A DNA stretch of 62,186 nucleotides from Nioella halotolerans (GTDB taxonomy: Bacteria > Pseudomonadota > Alphaproteobacteria > Rhodobacterales > Rhodobacteraceae): NCBI GenBank assembly GCA_003428585.1, contig QVQC01000016.1, positions 1-62,186 on the forward strand, read 5' to 3'. The notes below the pieces were generated by a model that was given only the letters and a program-made list of their open reading frames with translations, was not told the DNA's origin and did not search any database. Shown piece after piece: positions 36,851 through 45,846 of the stretch. The translations under genes and the position numbers were made by a program. The number at the start of each line of letters is the position of its first letter. Positions within the stretch are counted from its first letter, which is position 1.

Positions 36851-38398
36851 ATGAGTGATGCTCCAACCACCCGGCGCCGGGGACGTGGTGGCGGCGGCGC
36901 CGCGCGGCGCGCCGAACGCAGCGCGATCAGCATCGAGACCGCGAAATTCATCGAGCGCAAGATCCCCAACCTCGACATCCTCGACGAGGAGGCGCTGGAG
37001 ATCATCGAGGCCAACGCCGAAACCGTGCTGGAAGAGATCGGCGTCAATTTCGTCGAGAACCCCGCCGCGCTCGACCGCTGGCGCGCGGCCGGCGCGATCG
37101 TGGAGGGCGAGCGGGTTCGCCTGCCCAAGGGGCTGGCGCGCAGCCTGTGTTCCACCGCGCCCTCGCAATTCACGCAACACGCCCGCAACCCGGAAAGGTC
37201 GGTGGAGATCGGCGGCCGCAACCTCGTTTGTGCACCGGTCTACGGGCCGCCCTTCGTGCATGACATGGATGGCGGGCGGCGCTACGCGACGATGGCCGAT
37301 TTCCGCGATTTCGTGAAGCTGGGCTACATGTCGAAATGGCTGCACCATTCCGGCGGCACGGTGTGCGAGCCGACCGACGTGCCGGTGAACAAGCGCCACC
37401 TCGACATGCTCTACGCGCACATGTCGCTGTCGGACAAGCCCTTCATGGGGTCGGTCACAGAACCCTCGCGCGCGGTCGATTCCATCGACATGGCCAAGAT
37501 CCTCTTCGGCGAGCAGTTCGTCGAGGACAACACGGTGATGACCTCGCTGATCAACATCAACTCCCCGCTGACCTTCGACGGGATCATGATGGGGGCGCTG
37601 GAACATTTCGCGGCGCACAACCAGGCGGCGATCATCTCGCCCTTCATCGTCGGCGGCGCGATGGCGCCGGTCTCCGTCGTCGGGACGTTGACGCAGGTTC
37701 TGGCCGAGGTTCTGGCCGGCGTCGCCTACAGCCAGCTGGTTCGTCCCGGCGCGCCGGTGATCATGGGGGCCTTCGTGACCTCCATCGACATGAATTCCGG
37801 CGCCCCCACCTTCGGCACGCCCGAGGCGGCGCAGATCACCTATGGCGCCGGGCAGCTTGCACGCCGGCTGGGGCTGCCCTACCGCTCGGCGGGGTCGTTC
37901 AACGGATCGAAGCTGCCGGATGCGCAGGCGGCCTACGAGACGGCGAATTCACTGAATGTCGGCTTGCTGGCGGGGGTCAATTTCATGCTGCATTCCTGCG
38001 GCTGGCTGGAAGGCGGGCTGGTGGCCAGCTTTGAGAAATTCGTGATGGATGCCGATCAGCTTGGCGCGCTGCACCACCTTGCCAAGGGCGTCCAGCATGA
38101 CGAGAACGGGCAGGCGATGGATGCGCTGCGCGAGGTGGGGCCGGGCGGGCATTACCTTGGCTGCGCCCACACCCAGGCCAATTTCAAGTCGGCGTTCTGG
38201 CGCTCGGACGTGCTGGATTACAAGCCCTACGAAACCTGGGCCGAGGAAGGCAGCCGCGATACCACGACGCTGGCCAATGCAAGGGTGCGCAAGCTTCTGG
38301 CGGACTACCAGCAGCCGATGCTCGACCCGGCCATCGACGAGGCGCTGAAAGCTTACGTGACCAAGCGCAAGGCGGAAATGCCCGACGCGTTCTCGTGA
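36851..38398 (+). CDS. trimethylamine methyltransferase (MttB) family protein, non-pyrrolysine
   Basis: Member of the MttB superfamily, which demethylates quaternary or tertiary amines and passes the methyl group to a corrinoid protein. The product is 515 residues, uninterrupted, with no in-frame amber codon, so it is a non-pyrrolysine member such as those acting on glycine betaine or related compounds. Seen in sequence are a basic Arg/Gly-rich N-terminus and the segments VEIGGRNLVCAPVYGPPFVHD and SGGTVCEPTD, each shown here in part. No corrinoid protein or reactivase is encoded nearby, so the methyl acceptor is unknown. AGAGGA lies nine bases before the ATG. Confidence 0.85.
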   Translation: MSDAPTTRRRGRGGGGAARRAERSAISIETAKFIERKIPNLDILDEEALEIIEANAETVLEEIGVNFVENPAALDRWRAAGAIVEGERVRLPKGLARSLCSTAPSQFTQHARNPERSVEIGGRNLVCAPVYGPPFVHDMDGGRRYATMADFRDFVKLGYMSKWLHHSGGTVCEPTDVPVNKRHLDMLYAHMSLSDKPFMGSVTEPSRAVDSIDMAKILFGEQFVEDNTVMTSLININSPLTFDGIMMGALEHFAAHNQAAIISPFIVGGAMAPVSVVGTLTQVLAEVLAGVAYSQLVRPGAPVIMGAFVTSIDMNSGAPTFGTPEAAQITYGAGQLARRLGLPYRSAGSFNGSKLPDAQAAYETANSLNVGLLAGVNFMLHSCGWLEGGLVASFEKFVMDADQLGALHHLAKGVQHDENGQAMDALREVGPGGHYLGCAHTQANFKSAFWRSDVLDYKPYETWAEEGSRDTTTLANARVRKLLADYQQPMLDPAIDEALKAYVTKRKAEMPDAFS

Positions 38399-38406
38399 TC
38401 CGGGGT

Positions 38407-38432
38407 GTTCAGACCCCTTGGGCGGTCTGAAC
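38407..38432. other. hairpin after the MttB homologue and across the DUF6477 stop
   Basis: GTTCAGACC (38407-38415) pairs perfectly with GGTCTGAAC (38424-38432) around an 8-base loop, overlapping the end of the convergent small gene. There is no T-run on either side. Confidence 0.5.
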
Positions 38433-38660
38433 GGCAACCAAAAGGGCGATCAGCAGGTCGACATGGCGGCGGGGCGAGTAATCGGCCTCGCCGTCCTTGC
38501 GTTTGCGCTCCTGTTCCGATTCCTCCGATAGCAACCGGTCAAGCGCGGGGCGTGGACCGGGCCGACGCCGCTGCAACAGCGCTTCGGCGCCGATGCGCGC
38601 GGCCTGCACCAGCAATTGCGGACGGGTGAGTGTGGAGAGGTCATCGGGGCGGTCGGTCAT
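38409..38660 (-). CDS. small DUF6477-like protein
   Basis: The 83-residue protein begins MTDRPDDLSTLTRPQLLVQA and is rich in Arg and Glu (ALDRLLSEESEQERKRKD), ending in a hydrophobic helix LLIALLVAVQTA. Its length and Arg/Leu pattern match, from memory, DUF6477, a family largely confined to Rhodobacterales. It is divergent from the HTH/DUF6456-type gene across a 222-base AT-rich region. The function is unknown. Confidence 0.62.
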   Translation of the reverse strand: MTDRPDDLSTLTRPQLLVQAARIGAEALLQRRRPGPRPALDRLLSEESEQERKRKDGEADYSPRRHVDLLIALLVAVQTAQGV

Positions 38661-38850
38661 GGCGCAATGTCCTTGTTGGGGGTGAGTCGTGGTCGATCGC
38701 CCCATGCTGCGCCGATCGTGGCGGGTGTTGCGCCTGTCGGGCCAGATGCGTGCGTTGTTCGTTCATTTGTTTACTTAATAGAAACAATTTGGCCGAAATT
38801 GGATCTATTTTAATCATTCAGTAATCAATCCTCTCAAAGGCTTACGGGGC

Positions 38851-38859
38851 TTATCCACA
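38851..38859. promoter_or_regulatory. perfect DnaA box
   Basis: TTATCCACA, the canonical 9-base DnaA box, lies in an AT-rich stretch 24 bases before the start of the HTH/DUF6456-type gene. In a genome this GC-rich a chance match somewhere in 62 kb is not negligible, but the position in a divergent promoter region makes control by DnaA plausible. Confidence 0.5.
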
Positions 38860-38882
38860 GGATGCGCGCCCGGAGGCGCAGG

Positions 38883-40022
38883 ATGACAGGTGATGTGACC
38901 CGCAGCGGCACGATGTCGGGATTTCCCGGCTGGTTGCCCGAAAACGCAAGAAACTACCTCGATCACGTCGGTCGGGGGCAATCCTTGCGCGATATCGCCC
39001 GGAACCGGGGCTGTGCCCCCTCGACCATCGCGCGCCGGGTGCGGGCGGTGGAAGCGCGCCGCGACGATCCCCTGATCGACGAGGCCTTGACCGCGCTGGA
39101 GCGGCGCCTCGTTTCCGAAACAGAAACAGTTAACCAGTTCAAGGAGCCTCCTCCCATGACAGCCCCCCTCAGACCGCCCCTTGTCTCGGACGAATCCACC
39201 GTTGCCCGGGAGGCCCGCCGCATCCTGCGCCGCCTGTGCGAGAAAGGCGCCGCGCTGGTGCTGGCGCCGGACATGGACAAGGCCATCGTGCTCCGCCGTG
39301 GCAGCGACGGCAGCCAGACGCGCACCGCCGTTCTCGACCGCAAGGTGGCGCAAGCCTTCGCACTGAAGGACTGGATCCGCACCGCCAGCACCGGCCGGGT
39401 CACCACCTACGAAATCACCGAGGCGGGCAAGTCCGCCCTCAAACGCCTGATCGAGGAGGACCGCAAGCGCCGCCGCGCGCCGATGGAGATGGCGGAGGCC
39501 GCCACCCCCTTCCTTGCGCAACACCAGCTTTGGGGCGAACGCCCGGTGGAGCAAGAGGATGGCAAGATCCGCAAGATGCGGGTCAACCTGTCGGAATCGC
39601 CGCTGGCGGCACTGGCCCGGCGCAAGGGGGCCGATGGCAAGGCCTTCCTGACGATGGATCTCGTGCAGGCCGCCGAGAAGCTGCGCGAGGATTTCGAGCG
39701 TGCGCAGATGGGCCCGCGCGTGGCACAGAACTGGGAAAGGTTCCTCACCGGGGGCGACCGGGGCTCGGGCTTTGCCGATGGCGGCATCGCCGAAGGGCCG
39801 CGCGCGGCGCGCGACCGGGTGACGCGGGCGCTCGACGATCTCGGGCCGGGGCTGTCGGACGTGGTGCTGCGGGTGTGCTGTTTCCTCGAAGGGCTGGAAT
39901 CGGCGGAAAAGCGGCTGGGCTGGTCGGCGCGCTCGGGCAAGATCGTGCTCAAGATCGGGCTGCAACGGCTGCTGAAACATTACGAGCAGGTCTACGGCTT
40001 CGTGCCCGCCGCCTGCGATTGA
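38883..40022 (+). CDS. HTH and DUF6456-type protein
   Basis: The 379-residue product has an N-terminal helix-turn-helix (RGQSLRDIARNRGCAPSTIARRVR), given here in part as SLRDIARNRGCAPSTI, similar to resolvase-type or sigma-like HTHs, a Lys/Arg-rich middle, and a conserved C-terminal block with RAARDRVTRALDDLGPG and VVLRVCCFLEGLE that I associate with DUF6456 in Rhodobacterales. GGAGG lies six bases before ATG 38883; an in-frame ATG at 38862 has no such site. It is probably a DNA-binding regulator; the target is unknown. Confidence 0.7.
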   Translation: MTGDVTRSGTMSGFPGWLPENARNYLDHVGRGQSLRDIARNRGCAPSTIARRVRAVEARRDDPLIDEALTALERRLVSETETVNQFKEPPPMTAPLRPPLVSDESTVAREARRILRRLCEKGAALVLAPDMDKAIVLRRGSDGSQTRTAVLDRKVAQAFALKDWIRTASTGRVTTYEITEAGKSALKRLIEEDRKRRRAPMEMAEAATPFLAQHQLWGERPVEQEDGKIRKMRVNLSESPLAALARRKGADGKAFLTMDLVQAAEKLREDFERAQMGPRVAQNWERFLTGGDRGSGFADGGIAEGPRAARDRVTRALDDLGPGLSDVVLRVCCFLEGLESAEKRLGWSARSGKIVLKIGLQRLLKHYEQVYGFVPAACD

Positions 40023-40109
40023 GGGGGAGTCACGGGGATTGGTGCGCGCGCGATGCCGGGGCCGTTTGCGCCCTTGACCCCGCGCGCGCTTGCCGCCACT
40101 GAAGGCGCC

Positions 40110-41153
40110 ATGGGAACCGGGACGCTACAGATCGACCTTGACGCGCTGGCCGCCAACTGGGCGGCACTGGACGCGAAAACCGGCGTGGAAACGGCGGCGG
40201 TGGTCAAGGCCGATGGCTACGGGCTGGGCGTCGACCGGGTCACCCGGCGGCTGGCGCGCGCGGGTGTGCGGCGTTTCTTCGTGGCCACGGCAGAGGAGGG
40301 CGCGACGCTGCGCCTCCACCTCGGCCAGGGGCCCGAAATCAACGTGTTCTCGGGCCACATGGCCGGCGATGCCACGATGTTGCGCGACGCGCGGCTGGTG
40401 CCGATGCTCAACAGCCCCGAACAGGCGGCCCGCCACCGCGCCGCGCTGCCCGAGGCGCCTTACGGGGTGCAGCTTGACAGCGGTATGAACCGGCTTGGCA
40501 TGGAACCCGCCGACTGGGCCGCGCTGCGCGCCGATCTGGAGGCCGGGCCGCTGACGCTGGCGATGAGCCACCTGGCCTGTTCCGACGATCCCGGGCATCC
40601 GCAGAACGCCGCGCAACTGGCCTGTTTCACCGAGATCACCCAAGGGCTGCGCGCGCCGCGCTGCCTTGCCGCGACGGGGGGCATCCTGCTGGGTCCGGAC
40701 TATCATTTCGACCTCTGCCGCCCCGGTATCGGCCTTTACGGCGGCCTGCCCTTTGCGGCGGCGCAGCCGGTCGTGCGCCTGTCGCTGCCGGTGATACAGG
40801 TCCGCGAGGTGGCACCGGGCGAAAGCGTCGGCTACGGCGCGACATGGGTGGCGGAGCGGCCTAGGAAAATCGCAACGGTTTCAGCCGGTTACGCCGACGG
40901 CCTCATCCGCTACATGGGCGGTCGGGCGCGGCTTTGGGCGGGTGAAACGGCTTGCCCGCTAGCCGGCAGGGTGTCGATGGACCTGCTGACGGTGGATGTC
41001 ACGGACCTCGCCGAGGTGCCGGATCATCTCGATATCCTCGGGCCCTCGCAAGCGGTGGACGATGTCGCCGAGGCCGCCGCGACCATCGGTTATGAAATCC
41101 TGACATCGCTGGGGCGCCGCTACGCACGCCACTATCTCGGGGATAGCGCATGA
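40110..41153 (+). CDS. alr: alanine racemase
   Basis: PLP enzyme converting L- to D-alanine for peptidoglycan. The 347-residue chain has the PLP lysine in [11 protein letters not shown] near residue 35, HLACSDDP, the RPGIGLYGG segment and, in the C-terminal beta domain, GYGATW with the catalytic tyrosine followed by SAGYADG. Its stop overlaps the MlaE-type start by four bases (41150-41153), so alr and the two lipid-transporter genes are read together. Confidence 0.94.
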   Translation: MGTGTLQIDLDALAANWAALDAKTGVETAAVVKADGYGLGVDRVTRRLARAGVRRFFVATAEEGATLRLHLGQGPEINVFSGHMAGDATMLRDARLVPMLNSPEQAARHRAALPEAPYGVQLDSGMNRLGMEPADWAALRADLEAGPLTLAMSHLACSDDPGHPQNAAQLACFTEITQGLRAPRCLAATGGILLGPDYHFDLCRPGIGLYGGLPFAAAQPVVRLSLPVIQVREVAPGESVGYGATWVAERPRKIATVSAGYADGLIRYMGGRARLWAGETACPLAGRVSMDLLTVDVTDLAEVPDHLDILGPSQAVDDVAEAAATIGYEILTSLGRRYARHYLGDSA

Positions 41154-41932
41154 TCCTGCTGTCGCCCCTTGCCGCGATCGGGCGCTCGACGCTGGCGCTT
41201 CTGGCCGTGATCGGGCGGGTGGCGATCTATTTCGCGCGGGCGGTCAGCCATATTCTGCGCCCGCCATGGTATCCGCGCGAACTGGCCGTGCAGATCGTGC
41301 AGATCGGTTGGCTGTCCTTGCCGGTCGTGGGGCTTACGGCGCTGTTCACCGGCGGCGCGCTCGCCCTGCAGATCCATGCCGGCGGGTCGCGCTTCAACGC
41401 CGAAACGGTCGTGCCCTCCATCGTCGCCATCGGCATCGCGCGCGAACTTGGCCCGGTTCTGGGCGGGCTGATGGTGGCGGGCCGCGTCGCTGCCGCCATC
41501 GCCGCTGAAATCGGCACCATGAAGGTGACCGAACAGATCGACGCGCTGGTCACGCTTTCCACCAACCCGTTGAAATATCTCACCGTTCCGCGCCTTCTGG
41601 CGGCGACGCTGACGTTGCCGGTGCTGGTCGCGGTGGGCGATTCCATCGGAATTTTCGGCGGCTACCTCGTCGGCACCTCGCGGCTGGGCTTCAACCCGGC
41701 CAACTACCTGCAGAACACCACCGATTTCCTAGAACTTTGGGATGTCCTGTCGGGCCTGATCAAGGGCGCGGTCTTTGGCTTCATCGTGGCGCTGATGGGC
41801 TGCTATCACGGCATGAATTCGGGCCGCGGCGCGCGGGGCGTGGGCCGGGCCACCACCAATGCCGTGGTCTCCGCCTCCATCATGATCCTCGCCGCCAATT
41901 ACCTGCTGACGGAGCTGTTCTTTACCGCATGA
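41150..41932 (+). CDS. mlaE: MlaE-family lipid ABC permease
   Basis: Inner-membrane permease of the phospholipid trafficking system that keeps outer-membrane lipid asymmetry. The 260-residue protein has about five membrane helices and the family core [36 protein letters not shown], quoted here only as [16 protein letters not shown] and [14 protein letters not shown]. The ATG overlaps the alr stop and its own stop overlaps the mlaF start (41929-41932). A periplasmic MlaD (MCE) gene is not in this window. Confidence 0.93.
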   Translation: MILLSPLAAIGRSTLALLAVIGRVAIYFARAVSHILRPPWYPRELAVQIVQIGWLSLPVVGLTALFTGGALALQIHAGGSRFNAETVVPSIVAIGIARELGPVLGGLMVAGRVAAAIAAEIGTMKVTEQIDALVTLSTNPLKYLTVPRLLAATLTLPVLVAVGDSIGIFGGYLVGTSRLGFNPANYLQNTTDFLELWDVLSGLIKGAVFGFIVALMGCYHGMNSGRGARGVGRATTNAVVSASIMILAANYLLTELFFTA

Positions 41933-42675
41933 TCGAGATTACCGACCTTCACAAGGCCTTCGGCATGAACACCGTCCTGCAAGGCGTTGATCTGAAGGTG
42001 GAAACCGGCAGCTCCACGGTGATCATCGGCGGCTCCGGCACCGGCAAGTCGGTGCTGCTGAAATGCATCCTTGGCCTTGTTCACCCCGATCGCGGCACCA
42101 TCCTGCTGGATGGCGAGGATGTGACCCGGGCCGAGCGGGATGCCTTCCTTGCCAAGTTCGGCATGCTGTTCCAGGGCGGGGCGCTGTTCGATTCCATGCC
42201 CGTCTGGCAGAACGTGGCCTTCCGCCTCTTGCGCGGGTCGCTGAAGCGCCCGGTGGCCGATGCCCGCGAGATCGCGATCGAGAAGCTGCGCCGCGTGGGC
42301 CTCTCGCCCGATGTGGCCGGGAAATTCCCCGCCGAATTGTCGGGCGGCATGCAGAAACGCGTTGGCCTTGCCCGCGCCATCGCCGCCGACCCGCAGGTGA
42401 TCTTTTTCGATGAACCGACAACGGGGCTCGACCCGATCATGGCTGGCGTGATCAACGCGTTGATCCGCGAGATCGTCGTCGAAATGGGCGCGACCGCGAT
42501 GACCATCACCCATGACATGACCTCCGTGCGTGCGATTGCCGACCGGGTGGCGATGCTGCATGGTGGATTGATCCGCTGGGAAGGCCCGGTCAGCAAGATG
42601 GACAATGGCGATGACGCCTATCTGCAGCAGTTCATCACCGGCGCGGCAGACGGCCCGATCGAGGCGGTGCGCTGA
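41929..42675 (+). CDS. mlaF: MlaF-type lipid ABC ATPase
   Basis: ATPase partner of MlaE, 248 residues. It has Walker A GGSGTGKSVLL, signature LSGGMQKRVGLARAIA and Walker B VIFFDEPTTGLDP, with the switch histidine in TITHDM. The start is the ATG sharing four bases with the mlaE stop. The pairing with mlaE, and the gene order alr-mlaE-mlaF, show one operon; the MCE partner must be encoded elsewhere. Confidence 0.94.
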   Translation: MIEITDLHKAFGMNTVLQGVDLKVETGSSTVIIGGSGTGKSVLLKCILGLVHPDRGTILLDGEDVTRAERDAFLAKFGMLFQGGALFDSMPVWQNVAFRLLRGSLKRPVADAREIAIEKLRRVGLSPDVAGKFPAELSGGMQKRVGLARAIAADPQVIFFDEPTTGLDPIMAGVINALIREIVVEMGATAMTITHDMTSVRAIADRVAMLHGGLIRWEGPVSKMDNGDDAYLQQFITGAADGPIEAVR

Positions 42676-42741
42676 CCTGCCCACTGGCGGGCCGGGCGCG
42701 CAGGGCATAGACCGTCGACAACCCGTATCAGGAGACCGCCC

Positions 42742-43113
42742 ATGGACCCGTTCGACCTTGTCCTGCCGCTTGCCGTTTTCGCCGGTATCTATGCCGTCGT
42801 CACCGGGCTGAGTTGGCTGCGCCGCTATGTCGGCGAAAGCCTCGCAGGGCGCAAGACGGCGATGCGCCTCAACCTTGCCCGGCGCGCGGGGCCGCCGATA
42901 CTGGCCGCGCTGATCCTGCTTGTCGCGGGCGGTGTCATCGGGGTGGCGGGCGAAGGCGAACTGGCCGCGCTGCTGGCCGGTGGCGGCCTGTCCTTCGGGT
43001 TTCACCGGGGGCTGGCCGAGTTGAACCGCCCCGACTGGCGCGAACTGGCCCTGCGCGGCGCGCTGACGCTGGCCTTCGGGCTGTTTCTTCTGTGGCAGAT
43101 CGGGGTGCTCTAG
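42742..43113 (+). CDS. hypothetical multi-pass membrane protein
   Basis: The 123-residue protein has hydrophobic helices near the N-terminus (LVLPLAVFAGIYAVVTGLSW), in the middle (PPILAALILLVAGGVIGVAG) and at the C-terminus (GALTLAFGLFLLWQIGVL), so three to four passes. The loop between the first two is Arg-rich. AGGAGA lies nine bases before ATG 42742. It follows mlaF by 66 bases on the same strand and might belong to the lipid system, but no family is recognised. Confidence 0.7.
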   Translation: MDPFDLVLPLAVFAGIYAVVTGLSWLRRYVGESLAGRKTAMRLNLARRAGPPILAALILLVAGGVIGVAGEGELAALLAGGGLSFGFHRGLAELNRPDWRELALRGALTLAFGLFLLWQIGVL

Positions 43114-43367
43114 GCGTGCTGACCGCGACAGTGATGCAGCGGCGCGCGATCGGTGATTTCCAGAAGCTTGCGTCCGGCATGACCCGTCGGCACGCGCGGG
43201 CGATTTGATAACGCTGGCGCGCAGATCAGGGCGTTTTCGGATTTGGCCGGCATGACGCGCCGCGCATAACTGCGCGGTCGCCCCCGCAATCTGGCGAACA
43301 CGCCGCTGTCACAGGGTCTGCAATGGCTTCGGGGTCATACCGGATCCGGCGTCGCACTCGGCGCGCA

Positions 43368-44315
43368 CTACGCCATGACGCACAATAGCTCGAACAGGAT
43401 CGAGGCGCCGAGATAGGCGGTCCCGCCGGATTGATCGAAGGGCGGCGAAACCTCGACCAGATCGGCGCCGGCGATCGTAACACCCTCGAGGCCGCGCACC
43501 ACCTGCACCGCTTGCCAACTGTTGGGGCCGCCCACTTCGGGGGTGCCGGTGCCCGGCGCGAAGGCGGGATCGACGAAGTCGATATCATAGCTGACATAGG
43601 TCGGTGCGTTGCCGACGATCCCGCGCGCCTCGTCCATCACGTCTTCGACGCCACGATCGTGAAACTCGCCAATCGGGATCACGCGGATGCCGGTGCTGTC
43701 GGCGAAATCGCGATCTTCGCTGTCATACATGGTGCCGCGGATACCGATCATCACAACGCGTTCGGGGTCGAGCAACCCTTCCTCCACCGCGCGGCGAAAC
43801 GGAGTGCCATGGGTATACATCCGCCCGTCGAAATAGCTTTTGAACAGGTCGGTATGGCTGTCGAACAGCACCATCCCCAGCGGCCCGTCCTTGGCGAGGG
43901 CGCGCAGAACGGGCAGCGTTGTCAGGTGATCGCCGCCCGCCGTCAGCGGCCGGATGCCCTGCGCCTTCAGCCTGTCGTAGAACGCCGTGATCCGCGCAAG
44001 GCTGTCATCGAGATCGGCGGGGTTCGGGCCGACATCACCCAGATCGGCGCAATTGCGCGCTTCGAAGGGGCGCATGCCGGTCGCGTCGTTCTGTGCCCGG
44101 ATCATGGTGGACATGTCGCGCAATTGGCGCGGCGCGTGGCGCGGGCCGGGGCGGTTGGTGGTGCCCGCGTCCCACGGCACGCCGACAAGGCCGATTTCCA
44201 CGTCGTCGATCCGCGCATGGTCCAGTGGCACATGCGGCAGGCGCATGAAGCTGGCGATCCCGGCAAAGCGCGGCAGGTCAAACCCGGATACGGGCGTGAA
44301 GAACGGATCGGCCAT
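43368..44315 (-). CDS. ureohydrolase family protein (agmatinase or guanidinobutyrase type)
   Basis: Manganese enzyme releasing urea from a guanidino compound. The 315-residue protein shows three metal motifs: GGDH, DSHTD (canonical DAHxD) and SYDIDFVDPAFAPGTG (the SxDxDxxDPxxxPG signature). The overall shape fits the agmatinase subfamily, but guanidinobutyrase or guanidinopropionase activity is as likely. GGGAG precedes ATG 44315. It stands alone, convergent with the mlaEF operon's last gene across 254 bases holding no clear gene. Confidence 0.88.
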   Translation of the reverse strand: MADPFFTPVSGFDLPRFAGIASFMRLPHVPLDHARIDDVEIGLVGVPWDAGTTNRPGPRHAPRQLRDMSTMIRAQNDATGMRPFEARNCADLGDVGPNPADLDDSLARITAFYDRLKAQGIRPLTAGGDHLTTLPVLRALAKDGPLGMVLFDSHTDLFKSYFDGRMYTHGTPFRRAVEEGLLDPERVVMIGIRGTMYDSEDRDFADSTGIRVIPIGEFHDRGVEDVMDEARGIVGNAPTYVSYDIDFVDPAFAPGTGTPEVGGPNSWQAVQVVRGLEGVTIAGADLVEVSPPFDQSGGTAYLGASILFELLCVMA

Positions 44316-44368
44316 GGCAGTCTCCCTCGGGTGTTTTTCCGAGAGGCTAGCGGCTGAGGGTGGTTCCG

Positions 44369-44959
44369 TCACGCCTCCAGTTCGGCATCCCAGTAAAGAA
44401 AATCGATCCAGCTTTCGTGCAGGTGGCCGGGCGGGAATTTTCGGCCCATGTTGCGCAATTCCTCGGCGCCGGGCTGGCGCGGCGGCTTGCGCAGCGACAG
44501 GCCCGAGCGGCGCAAGCTTTTCGAGCCTTTCTTGAGGTTGCATTTCGAACACGCCGCGACCACGTTTTCCCAGCTTGTCACCCCGCCCTTGGCGCGCGGC
44601 ACGACGTGGTCGAAGGTCAATTCGCCCTTGGCGCCGCAATACTGGCAGGAAAACTCGTCGCGCAGGAACAGGTTGAAGCGGGTGAACGCCACCCGTTTCT
44701 GCGGCTTGATATAGTCGCGCAGCACCACCACGGACGGAATGCGGATCTGCGTCGTCGGCGAATGCACGTAGTCGTCATACTGCGCCACGATATCGACCCG
44801 GTCGAGGAATACCGCCTTGATCGCTTCCTGCCACGACCACAGCGACAGCGGATAATAGGACAGGGGCCGGTAATCGGCATTCAGCACAAGCGCCGGATGC
44901 TGGGAAAGCCGCCCCGGCTCTCGCACGAAATTGGTTCTGAAACTGCCGTCGCCGTCCAT
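44369..44959 (-). CDS. HNH endonuclease-domain protein
   Basis: The 196-residue protein has a short N-terminal domain beginning LNADYRPLSYYPLSLWSW and a C-terminal HNH nuclease: FSCQYCGAKG, the LTFDHVVPRAKGG histidine motif and ENVVAACSKCNLKKG, where the two CxxC pairs bind zinc. This domain order is widespread in alphaproteobacteria as a single-copy chromosomal HNH protein; its cellular role is not established. GGAG precedes ATG 44959, with a strong promoter 75 bases upstream. No methyltransferase is nearby, so it is not part of a restriction system here. Confidence 0.88.
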   Translation of the reverse strand: MDGDGSFRTNFVREPGRLSQHPALVLNADYRPLSYYPLSLWSWQEAIKAVFLDRVDIVAQYDDYVHSPTTQIRIPSVVVLRDYIKPQKRVAFTRFNLFLRDEFSCQYCGAKGELTFDHVVPRAKGGVTSWENVVAACSKCNLKKGSKSLRRSGLSLRKPPRQPGAEELRNMGRKFPPGHLHESWIDFLYWDAELEA

Positions 44960-45033
44960 GGTTGACTCCGCCCTCGCCCTGTCTGCCCGTTGTCCGACAC
45001 CAGAGCGGGCGCGCCCGCCCCAGCCGTGTAAAC

Positions 45034-45061
45034 ACTATATCTGGCAAAACCTGCCTGACAA
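45034..45061 (-). promoter_or_regulatory. strong sigma-70 promoter of the HNH gene
   Basis: On the minus strand TTGTCA (45061-45056) and TATAGT (45039-45034), each five of six to consensus, are spaced 16 bases. The -10 is followed by the palindrome GTGTTTACAC. This is the clearest promoter in the window. Confidence 0.65.
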
Positions 45062-45159
45062 GCTCCACATTTTGCCGGAGCCGGTTAAGCCATAGCGCAG
45101 GAGGATGACGGGACCATGACGGTTTCGAACAGCGGCGTGACACCCTGCGCCCGGCGTGG

Positions 45160-45846
45160 TCAATCCCCGTCGCCCTCGGCCTCGTCCAGCCCCAGAACCT
45201 GCCGGATGAAGGCAAGCGCCACCGACAGCCCGTCCGGCGCGATGCCATGCGCGGTGCCGCGCATGACATGGGCATAGACATCGACGCCCGCGGCCTGCAG
45301 CGCCTCGGCCGCTTGTGGCAGGCTTTGTGGCGGCACCACGTCATCCTGATCGCCGTGGATCAGGATCACGGGCGGGCGGCTGACGATCTCGTCGGCCAGC
45401 AATTCGGGTTCCAGCAGGCGGCCCGAGAAGCCGACCACCCCGGCAAAGGCGGGGTCGCGGCGCGGCGCGACATGCAGCGCCATCATCGTGCCTTGCGAAA
45501 ACCCGACCAGGACCGTGCGCTCCGCCGGGATGCCCTCGGCGGCCATGACGTGGTCAAGGAAGGCGTTGAGGTCATCGGCCGCGCGCACCATGCCCTCGGC
45601 CGCTTCCTCCTCGGCGGAGCCATCGATCCACGGGATCGGGAACCATTGATACCCCATCGGGTTCATGGTGGAGCGTTCGGGCGCGTCCGGCGCGGCAAAG
45701 GCCGTGTCGGGCAAGTGTTCGGACAACGGCTCGGAAAGGCCCAGCAGGTCATTGCCATCGGCCCCGTAGCCATGCAGGAAAACAACAAGGCTGTCAGCCT
45801 GTCCCGAGGCGGCGGCGCGGCGGCCGAATTCGAGCGTGCGAGTCAT
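45160..45846 (-). CDS. alpha/beta hydrolase, carboxylesterase/phospholipase type
   Basis: Cytosolic serine esterase of 228 residues resembling the YpfH/acyl-protein-thioesterase group. It shows VVFLHGYGADGND (oxyanion hole), the nucleophile elbow VGFSQGTMM, an HGDQDDVVP segment with the catalytic Asp and GTAHGI with the His. AGGGA precedes ATG 45846. The gene overlaps the upstream glycosylase by four bases (45843-45846), a pairing seen in other alphaproteobacteria; the natural substrate is unknown. Confidence 0.88.
   Translation of the reverse strand: MTRTLEFGRRAAASGQADSLVVFLHGYGADGNDLLGLSEPLSEHLPDTAFAAPDAPERSTMNPMGYQWFPIPWIDGSAEEEAAEGMVRAADDLNAFLDHVMAAEGIPAERTVLVGFSQGTMMALHVAPRRDPAFAGVVGFSGRLLEPELLADEIVSRPPVILIHGDQDDVVPPQSLPQAAEALQAAGVDVYAHVMRGTAHGIAPDGLSVALAFIRQVLGLDEAEGDGD

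Noticed and set aside
36851..38398. Pyrrolysine-containing MttB
   Set aside because: No in-frame TAG within the gene.
43114..43367. Gene in the 254-base gap between the mlaF-linked gene and the ureohydrolase gene
   Set aside because: Only short frames without ribosome-binding sites; no hairpin with a T-run seen.
44369..44959. Restriction endonuclease or homing endonuclease
   Set aside because: No methyltransferase, intron or intein accompanies it; the domain layout is that of the widespread single-copy chromosomal HNH protein.
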